A stretch of DNA of 64,000 nt from Thermanaerothrix solaris (GCF_032334255.1 NZ_JAUHMF010000001.1:372001-436000), one strand, 5' to 3'. Counted from the stretch's first letter, positions 1 through 9,433 are shown. A program made the numbers and translations. Notes: generated from the sequence alone by a model not told the origin.

Positions 1-359
1 TGGCACGGATTAAGGGTGGCCCTATGAGTCAACCCAGTTCCTTGGAGGTCCTATACGACCGCCTTGAGCGAAGGTTAAAGTGGGGGTTCCGGCGATTGAA
101 TGTCTTAAGGGATGCCCACTTAGAACCGCCATCCTCCACTTTCTCAAATATGCATCATCTATTGCGATTAAAACCCAATCGTCAGTGGGTTGAGGATACA
201 TTACTGAAGTCTCCATTCCTGGAGCGTGGCTGGTTTCGTCCTCAGGCGGTTCGGCAGGCGATTGATGAGCACATGCAAGGGATACGAAACCATACGCGAC
301 ATTTAGGAGCGATGATAACAATTGAGATGGTAGCGCAACGTTTTGTGGATAAGGGATAA
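1..359 (+). CDS. asparagine synthase-like protein, C-terminal fragment (cut by window edge)
   Basis: The reading frame is open from the first bases of the window through the ATG at 24 to TAA at 357-359, so the gene starts outside the window. The visible end contains a motif of the form WFRPQAVRQAIDEH followed by G-RNHTRHLGAM. This resembles the extreme C-terminus of glutamine-hydrolysing asparagine synthase (AsnB) family proteins, where a similar segment closes the synthetase domain. Such proteins are frequent in exopolysaccharide clusters, where some amidate sugars or uronic acids. It lies about 28 bp upstream of the first acyltransferase gene and is probably part of the same operon. The catalytic parts are not in view, so the function rests on the tail alone. 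Confidence 0.6.
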   Translation, partial: ARIKGGPMSQPSSLEVLYDRLERRLKWGFRRLNVLRDAHLEPPSSTFSNMHHLLRLKPNRQWVEDTLLKSPFLERGWFRPQAVRQAIDEHMQGIRNHTRHLGAMITIEMVAQRFVDKG

Positions 360-387
360 GAGACTGTGTCATTTTAAGAGTTGATTG

Positions 388-1527
388 ATGGAGATATCGA
401 TTTTTTCCGCTCAACGCACAGGGTTAAAGGGATGGGAAAGTATTATTTTGTTCCCTTATCGTTTAACATCTTCTTGGCGCCATCGAATGGATAGGTCTCT
501 AAAGAAAATTCTTACACGGTTGATTCAAATAGCTTTTGATACACCACCCAACTTGGTTCGCAATATGTTTTTTTCGACCCTAATCCATCTTTGGCAGTGG
601 AGTCACTTTATTCTTCGTCAACTTGAATTAGATGTGCACCTATACCAAGGCAGATGTACCATTGATGGCAGTAATTTTGTCTTATTGTACGCTGGGGATA
701 AGTTGCGTTTGCGATATCTGAAAGATCGTTTGTTTGATGGCGAGGTCCAATGGGTTAATCACTGGCGAATCCCGGTATGGCGACTCAGGGCTCTAAAACA
801 AAATATACATGAGAACGTGGATTTGGTCATTTTTGAAGTCTCAGAAGTATTAAGATGGTTTGTTAGAGGTGGTTCTTGTTTAGAGTCTCCCGATAGTGTG
901 CAGATGGTGTTTTGCCTGAGTGCTCAGCAGGATGAAACACAGATCATTGAGCGCATGAAATCACAAAAAGAAGCGTTTCGGCGATTTCGGAAAGCCGGCT
1001 TTACGATGGTAGAGGGAGACAATGTTCGTGATTTTGACTTTTTTTATGATCGAATGCATGTTCCTTATATAAAAGGGAGACACGGGGAATATGCAGATAT
1101 AGGTGGTCGGGAGGTCATGCGCCAACTTTCCAAACATTCACGCCTAAGATTTGTATGTCTACCGGATGGAACTAAAGTAGCCGGTTCTCTTTCCATGCTT
1201 AGGGGAAACGTTTACCATAGCTTATTTATGGGCGTTTTAGATGGAGATTGGGATATCGTGAAAAGTGGTGCTGTAGCGTTTATTTATTATCAAGAAATCC
1301 TTGAAGCGTATCGTCTTGGAGCTCGGTTATTTGATGGTGGGGAAGTTATGCCGTTTGAAGGAGATGGTGTTTTTCAACATAAACGGTTGTGGGGCTTTGA
1401 GCCCATTGAAAACCCCTGGCATACGAATTGCCTTTTTTTCTGTATCCCAAATGGGTCTGTAACCACCCAAAAATGGCTATCAACTTATAAGCCCATTACT
1501 AATGCTTCAATAATGTATAGCTATTGA
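388..1527 (+). CDS. GNAT/FemAB-like acyltransferase, copy 1
   Basis: About 379 aa. An in-frame TTG lies at 385, but the ATG at 388 has an AAGAG ribosome site at a better distance. The C-terminal half looks like a GNAT-superfamily (FemAB/BioF2-like) acyltransferase. It contains DFFYDRMHVPYIKGRHG, then AFIYYQEILEAYRLGARLFDGG, then HKRLWGFEPIENPW. Family members transfer acyl or aminoacyl groups; in surface-glycan clusters they are presumed to decorate sugars. The N-terminal half has hydrophobic stretches (around LPYRLTSSWRHR and FFSTLIHLWQWSHF) but no classical signal peptide. The next gene is a full-length paralogue 16 bp downstream. Substrate and acyl donor cannot be read from sequence. Confidence 0.6.
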   Translation: MEISIFSAQRTGLKGWESIILFPYRLTSSWRHRMDRSLKKILTRLIQIAFDTPPNLVRNMFFSTLIHLWQWSHFILRQLELDVHLYQGRCTIDGSNFVLLYAGDKLRLRYLKDRLFDGEVQWVNHWRIPVWRLRALKQNIHENVDLVIFEVSEVLRWFVRGGSCLESPDSVQMVFCLSAQQDETQIIERMKSQKEAFRRFRKAGFTMVEGDNVRDFDFFYDRMHVPYIKGRHGEYADIGGREVMRQLSKHSRLRFVCLPDGTKVAGSLSMLRGNVYHSLFMGVLDGDWDIVKSGAVAFIYYQEILEAYRLGARLFDGGEVMPFEGDGVFQHKRLWGFEPIENPWHTNCLFFCIPNGSVTTQKWLSTYKPITNASIMYSY

Positions 1528-1543
1528 TATAAGGAGATAATCA

Positions 1544-2689
1544 GTGGTAGAGAAAGCTGAAGATGAACCCCTTTATCCATATAAGGTATTAGACAAATTT
1601 ATTCTTCTGCCTTATCATGCGGTTTCCGTTTGGCGTTATCGCATTTATCGCCTCTTGAAGGGTTGGTTAACCCAATGGATCGAAAGAGCATTTGATTCAC
1701 CAGTTGGATATTTGAGGAATCTCTCTTTGTTTTTAGGTGTATTCCTATGGCGTTTTGTACACTTTGTCTTGAGGGGGCTGGAATTGGACATAATTCATGT
1801 AGAAGGGATTGAGAAAGTTAGTGGAGAAAAGCTTTCTTTGGTTTATGTCGGGGACAAATCTCTATTCCGGCAGATAATTTATCGAATTCTGAACAAAAAC
1901 ATTGTTATTAAGTACACGGGAAGAGTTCCACTATGGCGATTAAGCGATTTGGAACGGAGAATTCATAGTCGAGTTGATCTCGTGTTTCTGGAACTACCCA
2001 GGCTTCTATCTCACTCAATCCATGAGGGTACGATTATTGAAAATTCAGGGAACGTTTTAATGGTGATGCCGATTAGAAGAAAAGGAAAGTGGGAAACCAT
2101 TCATCGTGAACTTATTAAAAAGCAACGCTTGAACATCAAACGCTTTAATGAAGCGGGGTTCCGGTTGGTTAAGGGAGATTCACAAAAGGATTTTGATTTT
2201 TATTACGATCGAATGTATTTGCCTATGGTGAAGAACCGCCATGCTCTGTATGCAGATATTCCACCACGTGAGTCGTTTAGGCAACTGGTTAAGAAGTGCG
2301 AACTGTGGTATGTCAAGGATCCCGAAGGAAAACGCGTAGCTGCCATGGTATGGTTTGATGGTGGTGAAGTTAAACATGGATTGTCATTCGGCGTTTTAGA
2401 TGGGGATTTTAGATATGAAGAACAAGGAGCCTTAGCTTGTATTTATTACCATGAGATTCGAATGGCGTTTGAGCAAAATGCTCGCTTACTCGATGGTACT
2501 CAGGCGCCTCCCTTTGAAAACGATGGGCTTTACCAACATAAACATCGTTGGGGGTTTGAGCCAATTGAAGATCCGTGGAACCCTAACAAACTGCTTATTT
2601 GGGTACCCAATGGCTCATCATCTGTTGCCATGGGCTGGCTGGAGAGAATGCGTCCGATCCAATCTGTTCCCTCTGCCTATGACTACTGA
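1544..2689 (+). CDS. GNAT/FemAB-like acyltransferase, copy 2
   Basis: 381 aa from a GTG at 1544 with an AAGGAG site at 1531-1536. It is a clear paralogue of the preceding gene over its whole length. It shares the DFYYDRMYLPMVKNRHALYAD block, the ACIYYHEIRMAFEQNARLLDG block and the HKHRWGFEPIEDPW block, and both end in a PI-S-YxY tail. The pair therefore arose by tandem duplication and has diverged substantially. The likely role is acylation of a glycan or its precursor, inferred only from fold and context. It is followed 40 bp later by the CDP-sugar module. Confidence 0.6.
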   Translation: MVEKAEDEPLYPYKVLDKFILLPYHAVSVWRYRIYRLLKGWLTQWIERAFDSPVGYLRNLSLFLGVFLWRFVHFVLRGLELDIIHVEGIEKVSGEKLSLVYVGDKSLFRQIIYRILNKNIVIKYTGRVPLWRLSDLERRIHSRVDLVFLELPRLLSHSIHEGTIIENSGNVLMVMPIRRKGKWETIHRELIKKQRLNIKRFNEAGFRLVKGDSQKDFDFYYDRMYLPMVKNRHALYADIPPRESFRQLVKKCELWYVKDPEGKRVAAMVWFDGGEVKHGLSFGVLDGDFRYEEQGALACIYYHEIRMAFEQNARLLDGTQAPPFENDGLYQHKHRWGFEPIEDPWNPNKLLIWVPNGSSSVAMGWLERMRPIQSVPSAYDY

Positions 2690-2729
2690 TTCTCTTGGTT
2701 AGAGTTGGAAGAAAGAAACGGAGGCAATT

Positions 2730-3503
2730 ATGAAAGTTGCTATTTTAGCCGGTGGTTTTGGTTCTCGTCTGGCTGAAGAGACCGAAATTCGTCCCAAACC
2801 GATGGTCGAAATTGGGGGGCGCCCAATCCTTTGGCATATTATGCGTTATTATTCGGCATTTGGATTCAATCACTTTGTTATAGCCCTAGGTTATAAGGGA
2901 GAAATGATCAAGCGTTACTTTGCGGATTATTGCATGACCACCACGAATATGACGGTGGACTTTCGCACCAATCAAGTCATACCACACGATGGCCCTAGGC
3001 CGGATTGGGTTGTAGAACTCGTTGATACAGGTTTGAAAACACAAACCGGGGGGCGAATTAAACGCCTAGCCCCTTATTTGGGTGGTGAAACCTTTATGTT
3101 AACCTGGGGAGATGGGCTCTCAGATGTCAATTTAAATGACCTATTGGCATTTCACCGCGCTCATGGGAGACTGGCCACCCTGACAGCGGTGCGTCCCCCA
3201 GCGCGTTATGGGTATATGCATTTTGTAGGCGATCAGGTTGTGGAGTTCATGGAGAAACCTCAATTAATGGAGGGGTGGATCAACGGCGCCTTTTTTGTCC
3301 TAGAGCCCGGCATTTTTGACTATATCGAGGGTGACGAGACGGTTTGGGAACGAGAACCTATGGAACGATTGGCGCGAGATGGTCAATTGATGGCCTATAA
3401 GCATGCTTCGTTTTGGCAGTGCATGGATACACTGCGGGAAAAACACTTACTTGAAACAATCTGGCAGTCAGGTCAAGCCCCTTGGAAAATATGGGAGGAA
3501 TGA
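2730..3503 (+). CDS. rfbF: glucose-1-phosphate cytidylyltransferase
   Basis: 257 aa, the usual length for RfbF. The enzyme makes CDP-glucose from CTP and glucose 1-phosphate in the cytosol. The N-terminus has the nucleotidyltransferase signature GGFGSRL at residues 8-14, followed by RPKPMVEIGGRPILWHIM, and later LTWGDGLSDVN and FMEKPQ-EGWINGAFFV. These are typical of this CTP-using subgroup. A GGAGG ribosome site precedes the ATG. The next gene starts one base after its stop codon, and three C-methyltransferases follow. This suggests a branched or C-methylated CDP-sugar. A canonical CDP-glucose 4,6-dehydratase (RfbG) is not obvious next door; the adjacent SDR could supply that step or an epimerase step. 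Confidence 0.85.
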   Translation: MKVAILAGGFGSRLAEETEIRPKPMVEIGGRPILWHIMRYYSAFGFNHFVIALGYKGEMIKRYFADYCMTTTNMTVDFRTNQVIPHDGPRPDWVVELVDTGLKTQTGGRIKRLAPYLGGETFMLTWGDGLSDVNLNDLLAFHRAHGRLATLTAVRPPARYGYMHFVGDQVVEFMEKPQLMEGWINGAFFVLEPGIFDYIEGDETVWEREPMERLARDGQLMAYKHASFWQCMDTLREKHLLETIWQSGQAPWKIWEE

Positions 3504-3504
3504 G

Positions 3505-4557
3505 ATGCGAGTATTAGTGACCGGACATCACGGCTATATTGGTTCGGTGTTAGTCCCCATGCTTCTTGAACGTGGTCATGACGTTGTGGGGCTAGATAGT
3601 GATTTGTTTGAAGGAAGCCGTTTTGGGGATCAACCCGTGGTAGTAGTCCCATCCATCACCAAAGATATTCGGGATGTAACCTTACAGGATTTGGAAGGAT
3701 TTGATGCCATCTTGCATTTGGCGGGGTTATCCAATGACCCATTGGGTGATTTGAATCCCGAGTTGACCTATGAAATAAATTATCAAGCCTCGGTTCGACT
3801 TGCGCAATTGGCAAAACAGGTTGGAGTCCGACGATTTATTTTTTCATCATCGTGCAGCAATTACGGGGCTGGAGGTGACGATTTCTTAACCGAAGATTCG
3901 CCTTTTAATCCTGTAACCCCCTATGGGCGATCCAAAGTATTGGTTGAGCAAGATGTTAGTCGGCTAGCTGATGCAACCTTTTGCCCGGTCTTTTTACGTA
4001 ATGCTACGGCTTATGGGGTTTCGCCATTTTTACGGTTTGATCTAGTTTTAAATAACCTTGTTGCATGGGCAGTAACGACAAGTCGGGTTTACCTTAAAAG
4101 CGATGGCACCCCTTGGCGGCCGATTGTCCATATTGAAGATATTTCTCAAGCTTTTTGCGTGGTTTTGGAAGCCCCTGATGAGAAAATACATAATCAGGCT
4201 TTCAATGTGGGACGTACGGAAGAGAATTACCGCATCCGTGAATTGGCAGAGATTGTTGCAGAAACGATACCTGGAACACGGATCGAATATGCTCCTGATG
4301 CTGGCCCCGATAAGCGCAATTATCGAGTAGATTGTTCCAAGATACAGCGCGCACTACCTGAATTTAAGCCTAAGTGGGATGTGCGTCGCGGTGCGCAGGA
4401 ATTGTTTACCGCTTATCAACACGTTGGTATTCGGGTTGAGGATTTTGAAGGACCGCGTTTTAAACGCATTGCGCATATCAAGGAACTCTTGGCGCAGGGA
4501 AAAATTGATCCGAATTTACGCTGGGTTACTAAAGTTGATGCCCCAATTGCATTTTAG
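3505..4557 (+). CDS. NAD-dependent epimerase/dehydratase (extended SDR) of the CDP-sugar module
   Basis: 350 aa from the ATG at 3505, directly after the rfbF stop and served by GGGAGG at 3493-3498. An upstream in-frame extension overlaps rfbF and is not credible. The Rossmann motif GHHGYIG is at residues 7-13, with SSSCSNYG at about 114-121 and the catalytic pair in PYGRSK (Tyr140, Lys144). The fold and motifs place it in the extended SDR family that dehydrates, epimerises or reduces nucleotide sugars. Position suggests a CDP-sugar substrate. Exact chemistry (4,6-dehydration, epimerisation or ketoreduction) cannot be told from these motifs. Confidence 0.75.
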   Translation: MRVLVTGHHGYIGSVLVPMLLERGHDVVGLDSDLFEGSRFGDQPVVVVPSITKDIRDVTLQDLEGFDAILHLAGLSNDPLGDLNPELTYEINYQASVRLAQLAKQVGVRRFIFSSSCSNYGAGGDDFLTEDSPFNPVTPYGRSKVLVEQDVSRLADATFCPVFLRNATAYGVSPFLRFDLVLNNLVAWAVTTSRVYLKSDGTPWRPIVHIEDISQAFCVVLEAPDEKIHNQAFNVGRTEENYRIRELAEIVAETIPGTRIEYAPDAGPDKRNYRVDCSKIQRALPEFKPKWDVRRGAQELFTAYQHVGIRVEDFEGPRFKRIAHIKELLAQGKIDPNLRWVTKVDAPIAF

Positions 4558-4578
4558 TTTAGAACAGGAAAACGTCCC

Positions 4579-5841
4579 ATGACATCATCTCTTGCTAAAG
4601 AAACTTGGGTTTCACTTTATCGTACTGAAACAGTGTGTCGGTCATGTGGCTCTCCCCATTTGTTACCCATCGTTCGTTTCGGTGATACCCCACTTGCGGA
4701 TCGCCTTATTAAGCCGGAAACCTTGGGAGAGCCTGAGCCTTTTGCACCACTGAATTTGGTTTTTTGTTCGGAGTGCGCTCTGGTTCAAATTGATGTCACT
4801 GTAGACCCCGACGTGTTGTTTGCACGGGATTACCCTTATTTCTCATCCGTTTCACCGACATTGCTCCGGCACTCTCGTGAAAATGCTCTGGAATTGATTG
4901 AGCGTCGCACCCTGGGGGCGCAAAGCCTAGTCATAGAGCCAGCCAGCAACGATGGGTATATGTTACGCAATTTTGTGGAAAGGGGCATCCCTGTCCTGGG
5001 TATAGACCCGGCACCTGGGCCAGCTCAAGCTGCTCTTGCGGCAGGAATCCCAACCCTAAATACATTTTTCACTCTAACTCTTGCCCAGGATTTGGCGAGA
5101 AGAGGTCAATTTGCTGACGTGGTGATTGCCAATAATGTGCTAGCACACGTCGCTGATCTAAACGGTTTCGTTGAGGGGATAGCCATTATTCTGAAGGACA
5201 ATGGCGTTGCGGTGATGGAAATGCCCTATGTGGTGGATCTCATTACGAAGAATGAGTTTGATACCATCTATCACCAACATCTTTGCTATTTCTCGGTCAC
5301 TTCCTTAGATCGTCTTTTCCGGCGGCATGGGCTTTTCTTGAATGATATAAGCCATCTTTCCATTCATGGCGGGTCACTTCGTTTGTATGTGGAGAAACAA
5401 GAACGAGTTCAGCCCGCAGTACGAGAGTTGCTTAGGGAAGAGGCCGAGACGGCTTCAAAATATGAATATTATCAGGCATTTGCTGAACGCATTGCCACGA
5501 TTCGGACTCAATTAACGAGCTTGCTTCAAGGATTGAAATCATCCGGAATGCAGATAGCGGCTTATGGGGCCGCAGCCAAAGCCACTACTTTACTTGCATA
5601 TTGTCAGATTGATGCTAATTTGATCCCCTGGATTGCGGATTTGAATCCCTATAAGCACGGTCGTTTAATGGGAGGAAATCACATTCCTATTGTTCCAACG
5701 AGCCGACTGTTGGAGGAAATGCCAGATTATGTTTTGCTACTGGTATGGAACTTTGCGGAAGAGGTGTTTCGCCAACAAAACGAATACCGTCAACAGGGTG
5801 GGAAATTCATTGTTCCAATCCCTGAAGTTCGAATAGTTTAA
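4579..5841 (+). CDS. sugar C-methyltransferase-like, SAM-dependent, copy 1
   Basis: 420 aa. It has the three-part architecture of NDP-sugar C-methyltransferases such as TylC3/NovU. An N-terminal zinc-binding domain has CxxC pairs at Cys20/Cys23 and Cys63/Cys66. A central class I methyltransferase domain carries VIEPASNDGYML as motif I. A C-terminal Rossmann-like domain has AAYGAAAKATTLL. The family places a methyl group on C3 (or a neighbouring carbon) of a 4-keto-6-deoxy sugar. Two related but distinct copies follow. Because it sits directly after rfbF and an SDR gene, a CDP-linked substrate is likely (inference). Confidence 0.75.
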   Translation: MTSSLAKETWVSLYRTETVCRSCGSPHLLPIVRFGDTPLADRLIKPETLGEPEPFAPLNLVFCSECALVQIDVTVDPDVLFARDYPYFSSVSPTLLRHSRENALELIERRTLGAQSLVIEPASNDGYMLRNFVERGIPVLGIDPAPGPAQAALAAGIPTLNTFFTLTLAQDLARRGQFADVVIANNVLAHVADLNGFVEGIAIILKDNGVAVMEMPYVVDLITKNEFDTIYHQHLCYFSVTSLDRLFRRHGLFLNDISHLSIHGGSLRLYVEKQERVQPAVRELLREEAETASKYEYYQAFAERIATIRTQLTSLLQGLKSSGMQIAAYGAAAKATTLLAYCQIDANLIPWIADLNPYKHGRLMGGNHIPIVPTSRLLEEMPDYVLLLVWNFAEEVFRQQNEYRQQGGKFIVPIPEVRIV

Positions 5842-5851
5842 GGATGAGTGA

Positions 5852-7099
5852 ATGATGGCAATCATTTCCCCCCAGCGCTCGACTGCGGTTACTCGGTTGG
5901 GAACCCAAGAGTTGATCCACCAGCCTTGCCCAGCGTGTGGGAATGTTCCGCTGCGTGGTTTTTATGCGGTGCGCGGAGTGCCTGCACACAGCGTGTTACG
6001 CTTAGAAAGCCGTGAAGAGGCATTGGCATATCCAAAAGGGGACGTTCATTTAGCATTTTGTTGGCAATGTGGCTTCATTACAAACGTTGCCTTTGATCCC
6101 AGTTTGAACGCCTATTCTGAACGCTATGAGGAAACCCAAGCCTTCTCTCCTACTTTCAACTCATTTAATCAGCGGTTGGCAGAGTATTTGATTAGCCGTT
6201 ACGAGCTTCATGGTAAGACCATTTTAGAGATTGGGTGCGGAAAGGGTGATTTTCTGGCCCTTTTATGTGAGATGGGTCAAAACCGTGGAATTGGTTTTGA
6301 TCCGGCCTTCATTCCTGAACGAGCCCCTGAGATAAAGCATGGACAAGTAACTTATGTGGCAGATTTTTACTCTGAACAATATCGTGAGATTGAAGCAGAT
6401 TTTTACGTCTGCAAAATGACTTTGGAGCATATTCATCCGGTGGGCGAATTTATTCAAATGGTGCGCGGGGCAGTTGGTGAGCGTCACGATGCTGTGGTGT
6501 TTTTTCAAATTCCAGAAGCCACTCGCATTCTTCAGAAGTTGGCTTTCTGGGATATTTATTATGAACATTGTTCCTATTTCACACCTGGTTCGTTAGGGCG
6601 ATTATTTCGGCGTTGTGGTTTTCAGGTGTTGGATTTATGGGTTGATTTTGATGATCAGTACTTAATGATCGAGGCACTTCCCTGGGTTGGAGGTGCCCAA
6701 ATGCCCCCTTTACCTCAGGAAAATGATTTGGAAACTCTTATCCCCCTTACAGCTTACTTTTCTCAATCCGTTCCTCAGGTACTCCTAAAATGGCGAAATC
6801 GTTTGCGAGAATACCACCAAAATCACCAAAGGGTGGTACTTTGGGGTGGAGGATCAAAGGCGGTTGCTTTTCTTACCACGTTAGGGGTGGGGGACGAAAT
6901 CGCTTATGTTGTAGATGTGAATCCTTATAAAAGAAACACATTTATTGCTGGTAGTGGTCACTGGATTACGACGCCAGAGCATTTATTGGTGGAGCCACCA
7001 GATGTGGTGATCGTCATGAATCCAGTTTATGTCACAGAAATTGAGGCTATGTTAGCCTCACAAGGTCTCAAGCCAAAGTTAGTCCCCCTAAACGCTTAA
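5852..7099 (+). CDS. sugar C-methyltransferase-like, SAM-dependent, copy 2
   Basis: 415 aa starting at an ATGATG pair behind AGGATGAG. Same layout as the previous gene: zinc Cys at 26/29 and 70/73, SAM motif LEIGCGKGDFL, and C-terminal LWGGGSKAVAFL followed by VVDVNPYKRNTF. It is closer to the next gene than to the previous one. Both have SRYELHGKTILEIG or DRYDLHNKEIIEIG before motif I, and YEHCSYF or YEHYSYF after it. It probably acts on a nucleotide sugar. Why one locus needs three such enzymes is not evident. Confidence 0.7.
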   Translation: MMAIISPQRSTAVTRLGTQELIHQPCPACGNVPLRGFYAVRGVPAHSVLRLESREEALAYPKGDVHLAFCWQCGFITNVAFDPSLNAYSERYEETQAFSPTFNSFNQRLAEYLISRYELHGKTILEIGCGKGDFLALLCEMGQNRGIGFDPAFIPERAPEIKHGQVTYVADFYSEQYREIEADFYVCKMTLEHIHPVGEFIQMVRGAVGERHDAVVFFQIPEATRILQKLAFWDIYYEHCSYFTPGSLGRLFRRCGFQVLDLWVDFDDQYLMIEALPWVGGAQMPPLPQENDLETLIPLTAYFSQSVPQVLLKWRNRLREYHQNHQRVVLWGGGSKAVAFLTTLGVGDEIAYVVDVNPYKRNTFIAGSGHWITTPEHLLVEPPDVVIVMNPVYVTEIEAMLASQGLKPKLVPLNA

Positions 7100-7112
7100 G
7101 AAGAGGATGATA

Positions 7113-8315
7113 ATGGTTGTTCATCGAGTAATTGTAAAGCCTCCACTACAATCTCAATGTCCCGTTTGTAAAGGGTTAAACGTTGAGCCATTCTTTGATA
7201 TCAGCCAAGTGCCGGTACATTGTAATCTTATGTGGCCAAAACGTGATGATGCTCTTAGTGCACCTCGTGGTGAAATCAGGTTGGGCTTTTGTCATCAATG
7301 TGGTCATATTTTTAACTTGACGTTTTCCTCAGACCTGATGCATTACTCGAAGTGGTATGAAAATTCCCTTCATTTTTCATCACGATTTCAATCCTATGCT
7401 CGCACTATGGCTGAGCGGCTCATAGATCGCTATGATTTACACAACAAAGAGATCATAGAAATAGGAAGCGGAAAAGGTGAGTTTCTAGGATTGTTATGCG
7501 AGTTGGGAAATAATCGTGGGATTGGCTTTGACCCCGGGTATGTAGAGACGGGTGATATCCCTGCTACCCAAAGAGTGACATTCATCCAGGATTATTACTC
7601 GGAGCAGTATGCGCGCTACCAGGCCGATTTAATTTGCTGTCGTCAAACCCTGGAACACCTTTATCGCCCAGCGGAATTTGCGATGATGCTGAGACGCAGT
7701 ATTGGGGAACGAAAAACGATTGCCTTTTTTGAAGTTCCTAATGTGCTTTTTATGCTGCGGTCTCGTTCGGTGTGGGATGTTATTTACGAGCATTATTCCT
7801 ATTTTAGTAGTGGATCATTGGCTTATCTCTTTACGGCAAATGGTTTTAGAGTTCTCTCAGTAGAAGACTCATATGAAGGGCAGTATCTTATCATGGATGT
7901 TGAGCCCAGTTCAGATGCTTTGTCTCCGAGATTCCCAGAACCTCAGGAATTATCGCAACTTTATCAAGATGTCCAAGCTTTCCAAGAACATTTTCAGAAT
8001 AAGGTGGCATATTGGCGGCAGCAACTGGGTCACCTAAAAGCAGAAGGTAAACGGGTTGTCATTTGGGGAGCAGGATCAAAAGGCGTTACTTTTTTAAATG
8101 CATTGGGGATAAGGGGTGAAATCGAATATGTGGTGGATATTAACCCCCGTAAGACCGGTATGTACGTTGCAGGGAGCGGCCAGAGAATCGTCGACCCTTC
8201 TTTCCTAAGGGTATATCGTCCGGATGCCATTCTTATTATGAATCCCATTTATGAAAGTGAAATTCGTGAGCAAGCCCATGCTCTCGGTTTAGACGCAGAT
8301 TTTCTGCTTGTATAA
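7113..8315 (+). CDS. sugar C-methyltransferase-like, SAM-dependent, copy 3
   Basis: 400 aa if started at the ATG at 7113, six bases after an AAGAGG site; an ATG at 7107 touches that site and is less likely. Zinc-type Cys pairs are at Cys16/19 and Cys60/63. SAM motif I is IEIGSGKGEFL, and the C-terminal Rossmann segment is IWGAGSKGVTFL with VVDINPRKTGMY. It is a close paralogue of the preceding gene and ends 17 bp before a glycosyltransferase. The likely role is C-methylation (or a related SAM transfer) on an activated sugar. Confidence 0.7.
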   Translation: MVVHRVIVKPPLQSQCPVCKGLNVEPFFDISQVPVHCNLMWPKRDDALSAPRGEIRLGFCHQCGHIFNLTFSSDLMHYSKWYENSLHFSSRFQSYARTMAERLIDRYDLHNKEIIEIGSGKGEFLGLLCELGNNRGIGFDPGYVETGDIPATQRVTFIQDYYSEQYARYQADLICCRQTLEHLYRPAEFAMMLRRSIGERKTIAFFEVPNVLFMLRSRSVWDVIYEHYSYFSSGSLAYLFTANGFRVLSVEDSYEGQYLIMDVEPSSDALSPRFPEPQELSQLYQDVQAFQEHFQNKVAYWRQQLGHLKAEGKRVVIWGAGSKGVTFLNALGIRGEIEYVVDINPRKTGMYVAGSGQRIVDPSFLRVYRPDAILIMNPIYESEIREQAHALGLDADFLLV

Positions 8316-8332
8316 ACATCATTAGGATCATA

Positions 8333-9433
8333 ATGAATATTTATTATGCCAATACCGACTACAAGCCGGGGGACACCCGCGGGCGTAACGCCCATATCCG
8401 ACAATTTATTCGCCACTCTTTAGAGTTGGGTCATACGATTTGGCTGGATGAACCTGTAGCGCAGTATCCTCGACTTCGCACCTTAGCCAAAAGACGCTTA
8501 GAACGATGGTGGAGCTTGCGTCAGATGGATATCATTTACACGCGCTTGCAGGAGATGCCGGCGTTGAGCTGTCGTTATGCTGTTCCACCGCGTCGGTGGT
8601 GGCTAAACGGCACAGGGCACGTGTGGGAGTTTAATACCATTCCAGAATTTCATCGCATTATGGGACGTTCGGAACGTGCAGTCCAGGAATCAATCGCTCA
8701 ATTTCGGGCTTATGGGAAGGGCTGCGATTTGGCAATTTGTGTTTCTGAGGCGTTGCGGAATTATGTCCAAACTAATTTAGGGATCAAATACGCTGTAACA
8801 GTTCCGAATGGATCTGATTCGGAACATTTTCGTCCCGATCTTATTCCGGCGTTACCTCACGATGAGGCGTCGCTTAGAGTGGTGTGGATTGGTAGTGCTG
8901 ATTTATCATGGCATCACTTTGGTTTGATGGTGGAAGCGGCTAAGCAGTTGTGGAATGAACATAGACCAGAGATCACGTTTCATGTTATTGGCCATTCGTT
9001 CCCTATAGATCAAACCCCACCCAATGTGATTTACCATGGCCCCAAACCATATGAAGAACTTCCGCATTGGCTGGCCGCTATGGATGTCGGTTTGGTTCTA
9101 TATCGGCCTGGTGTTGCCGACTATAACTCGCCTTTAAAACTCTTTGATTACATGGCGAGTGGTTTGGCTGTTATTGCGACGCCTCAACCACAGGTCAATG
9201 TAGTCCTTCAACAAATGGAGGCTATAGATTTTTTAGTCCCATTTGATGATGCGAGCTACCTCGTAGAGCGACTATTGTTATTGGCATCCGATCGGAGCAG
9301 GCGCTTGTCTCTCGGGCAGAAAGCGCGCCGTTTGGTTGAGAGTTATTACAACTGGCAACGAGTGGCAACAGAAATTTTTTCGCACATTGATGCGATGTTC
9401 AAACAAAAGGGTTCTCGTGAACGCCATAACTAA
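8333..9433 (+). CDS. glycosyltransferase, GT-B fold (family 4-like)
   Basis: 366 aa. The C-terminal half carries the donor-site pattern of GT4-type retaining glycosyltransferases. It has ICVSEALRNYV, VPNGSDSEHFRP, VVWIGSADLSWHHF and the EX7E-like region SPLKLFDYMASGLAVIATP. The N-terminus (MNIYYANTDYKPGDTRGRNAHIRQ) resembles the acceptor domain of sugar-chain-extending enzymes. No signal peptide is seen, so it probably acts at the inner face of the membrane. It overlaps the next gene by 17 bp, implying translational coupling. Donor and acceptor are unknown. Confidence 0.75.
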   Translation: MNIYYANTDYKPGDTRGRNAHIRQFIRHSLELGHTIWLDEPVAQYPRLRTLAKRRLERWWSLRQMDIIYTRLQEMPALSCRYAVPPRRWWLNGTGHVWEFNTIPEFHRIMGRSERAVQESIAQFRAYGKGCDLAICVSEALRNYVQTNLGIKYAVTVPNGSDSEHFRPDLIPALPHDEASLRVVWIGSADLSWHHFGLMVEAAKQLWNEHRPEITFHVIGHSFPIDQTPPNVIYHGPKPYEELPHWLAAMDVGLVLYRPGVADYNSPLKLFDYMASGLAVIATPQPQVNVVLQQMEAIDFLVPFDDASYLVERLLLLASDRSRRLSLGQKARRLVESYYNWQRVATEIFSHIDAMFKQKGSRERHN

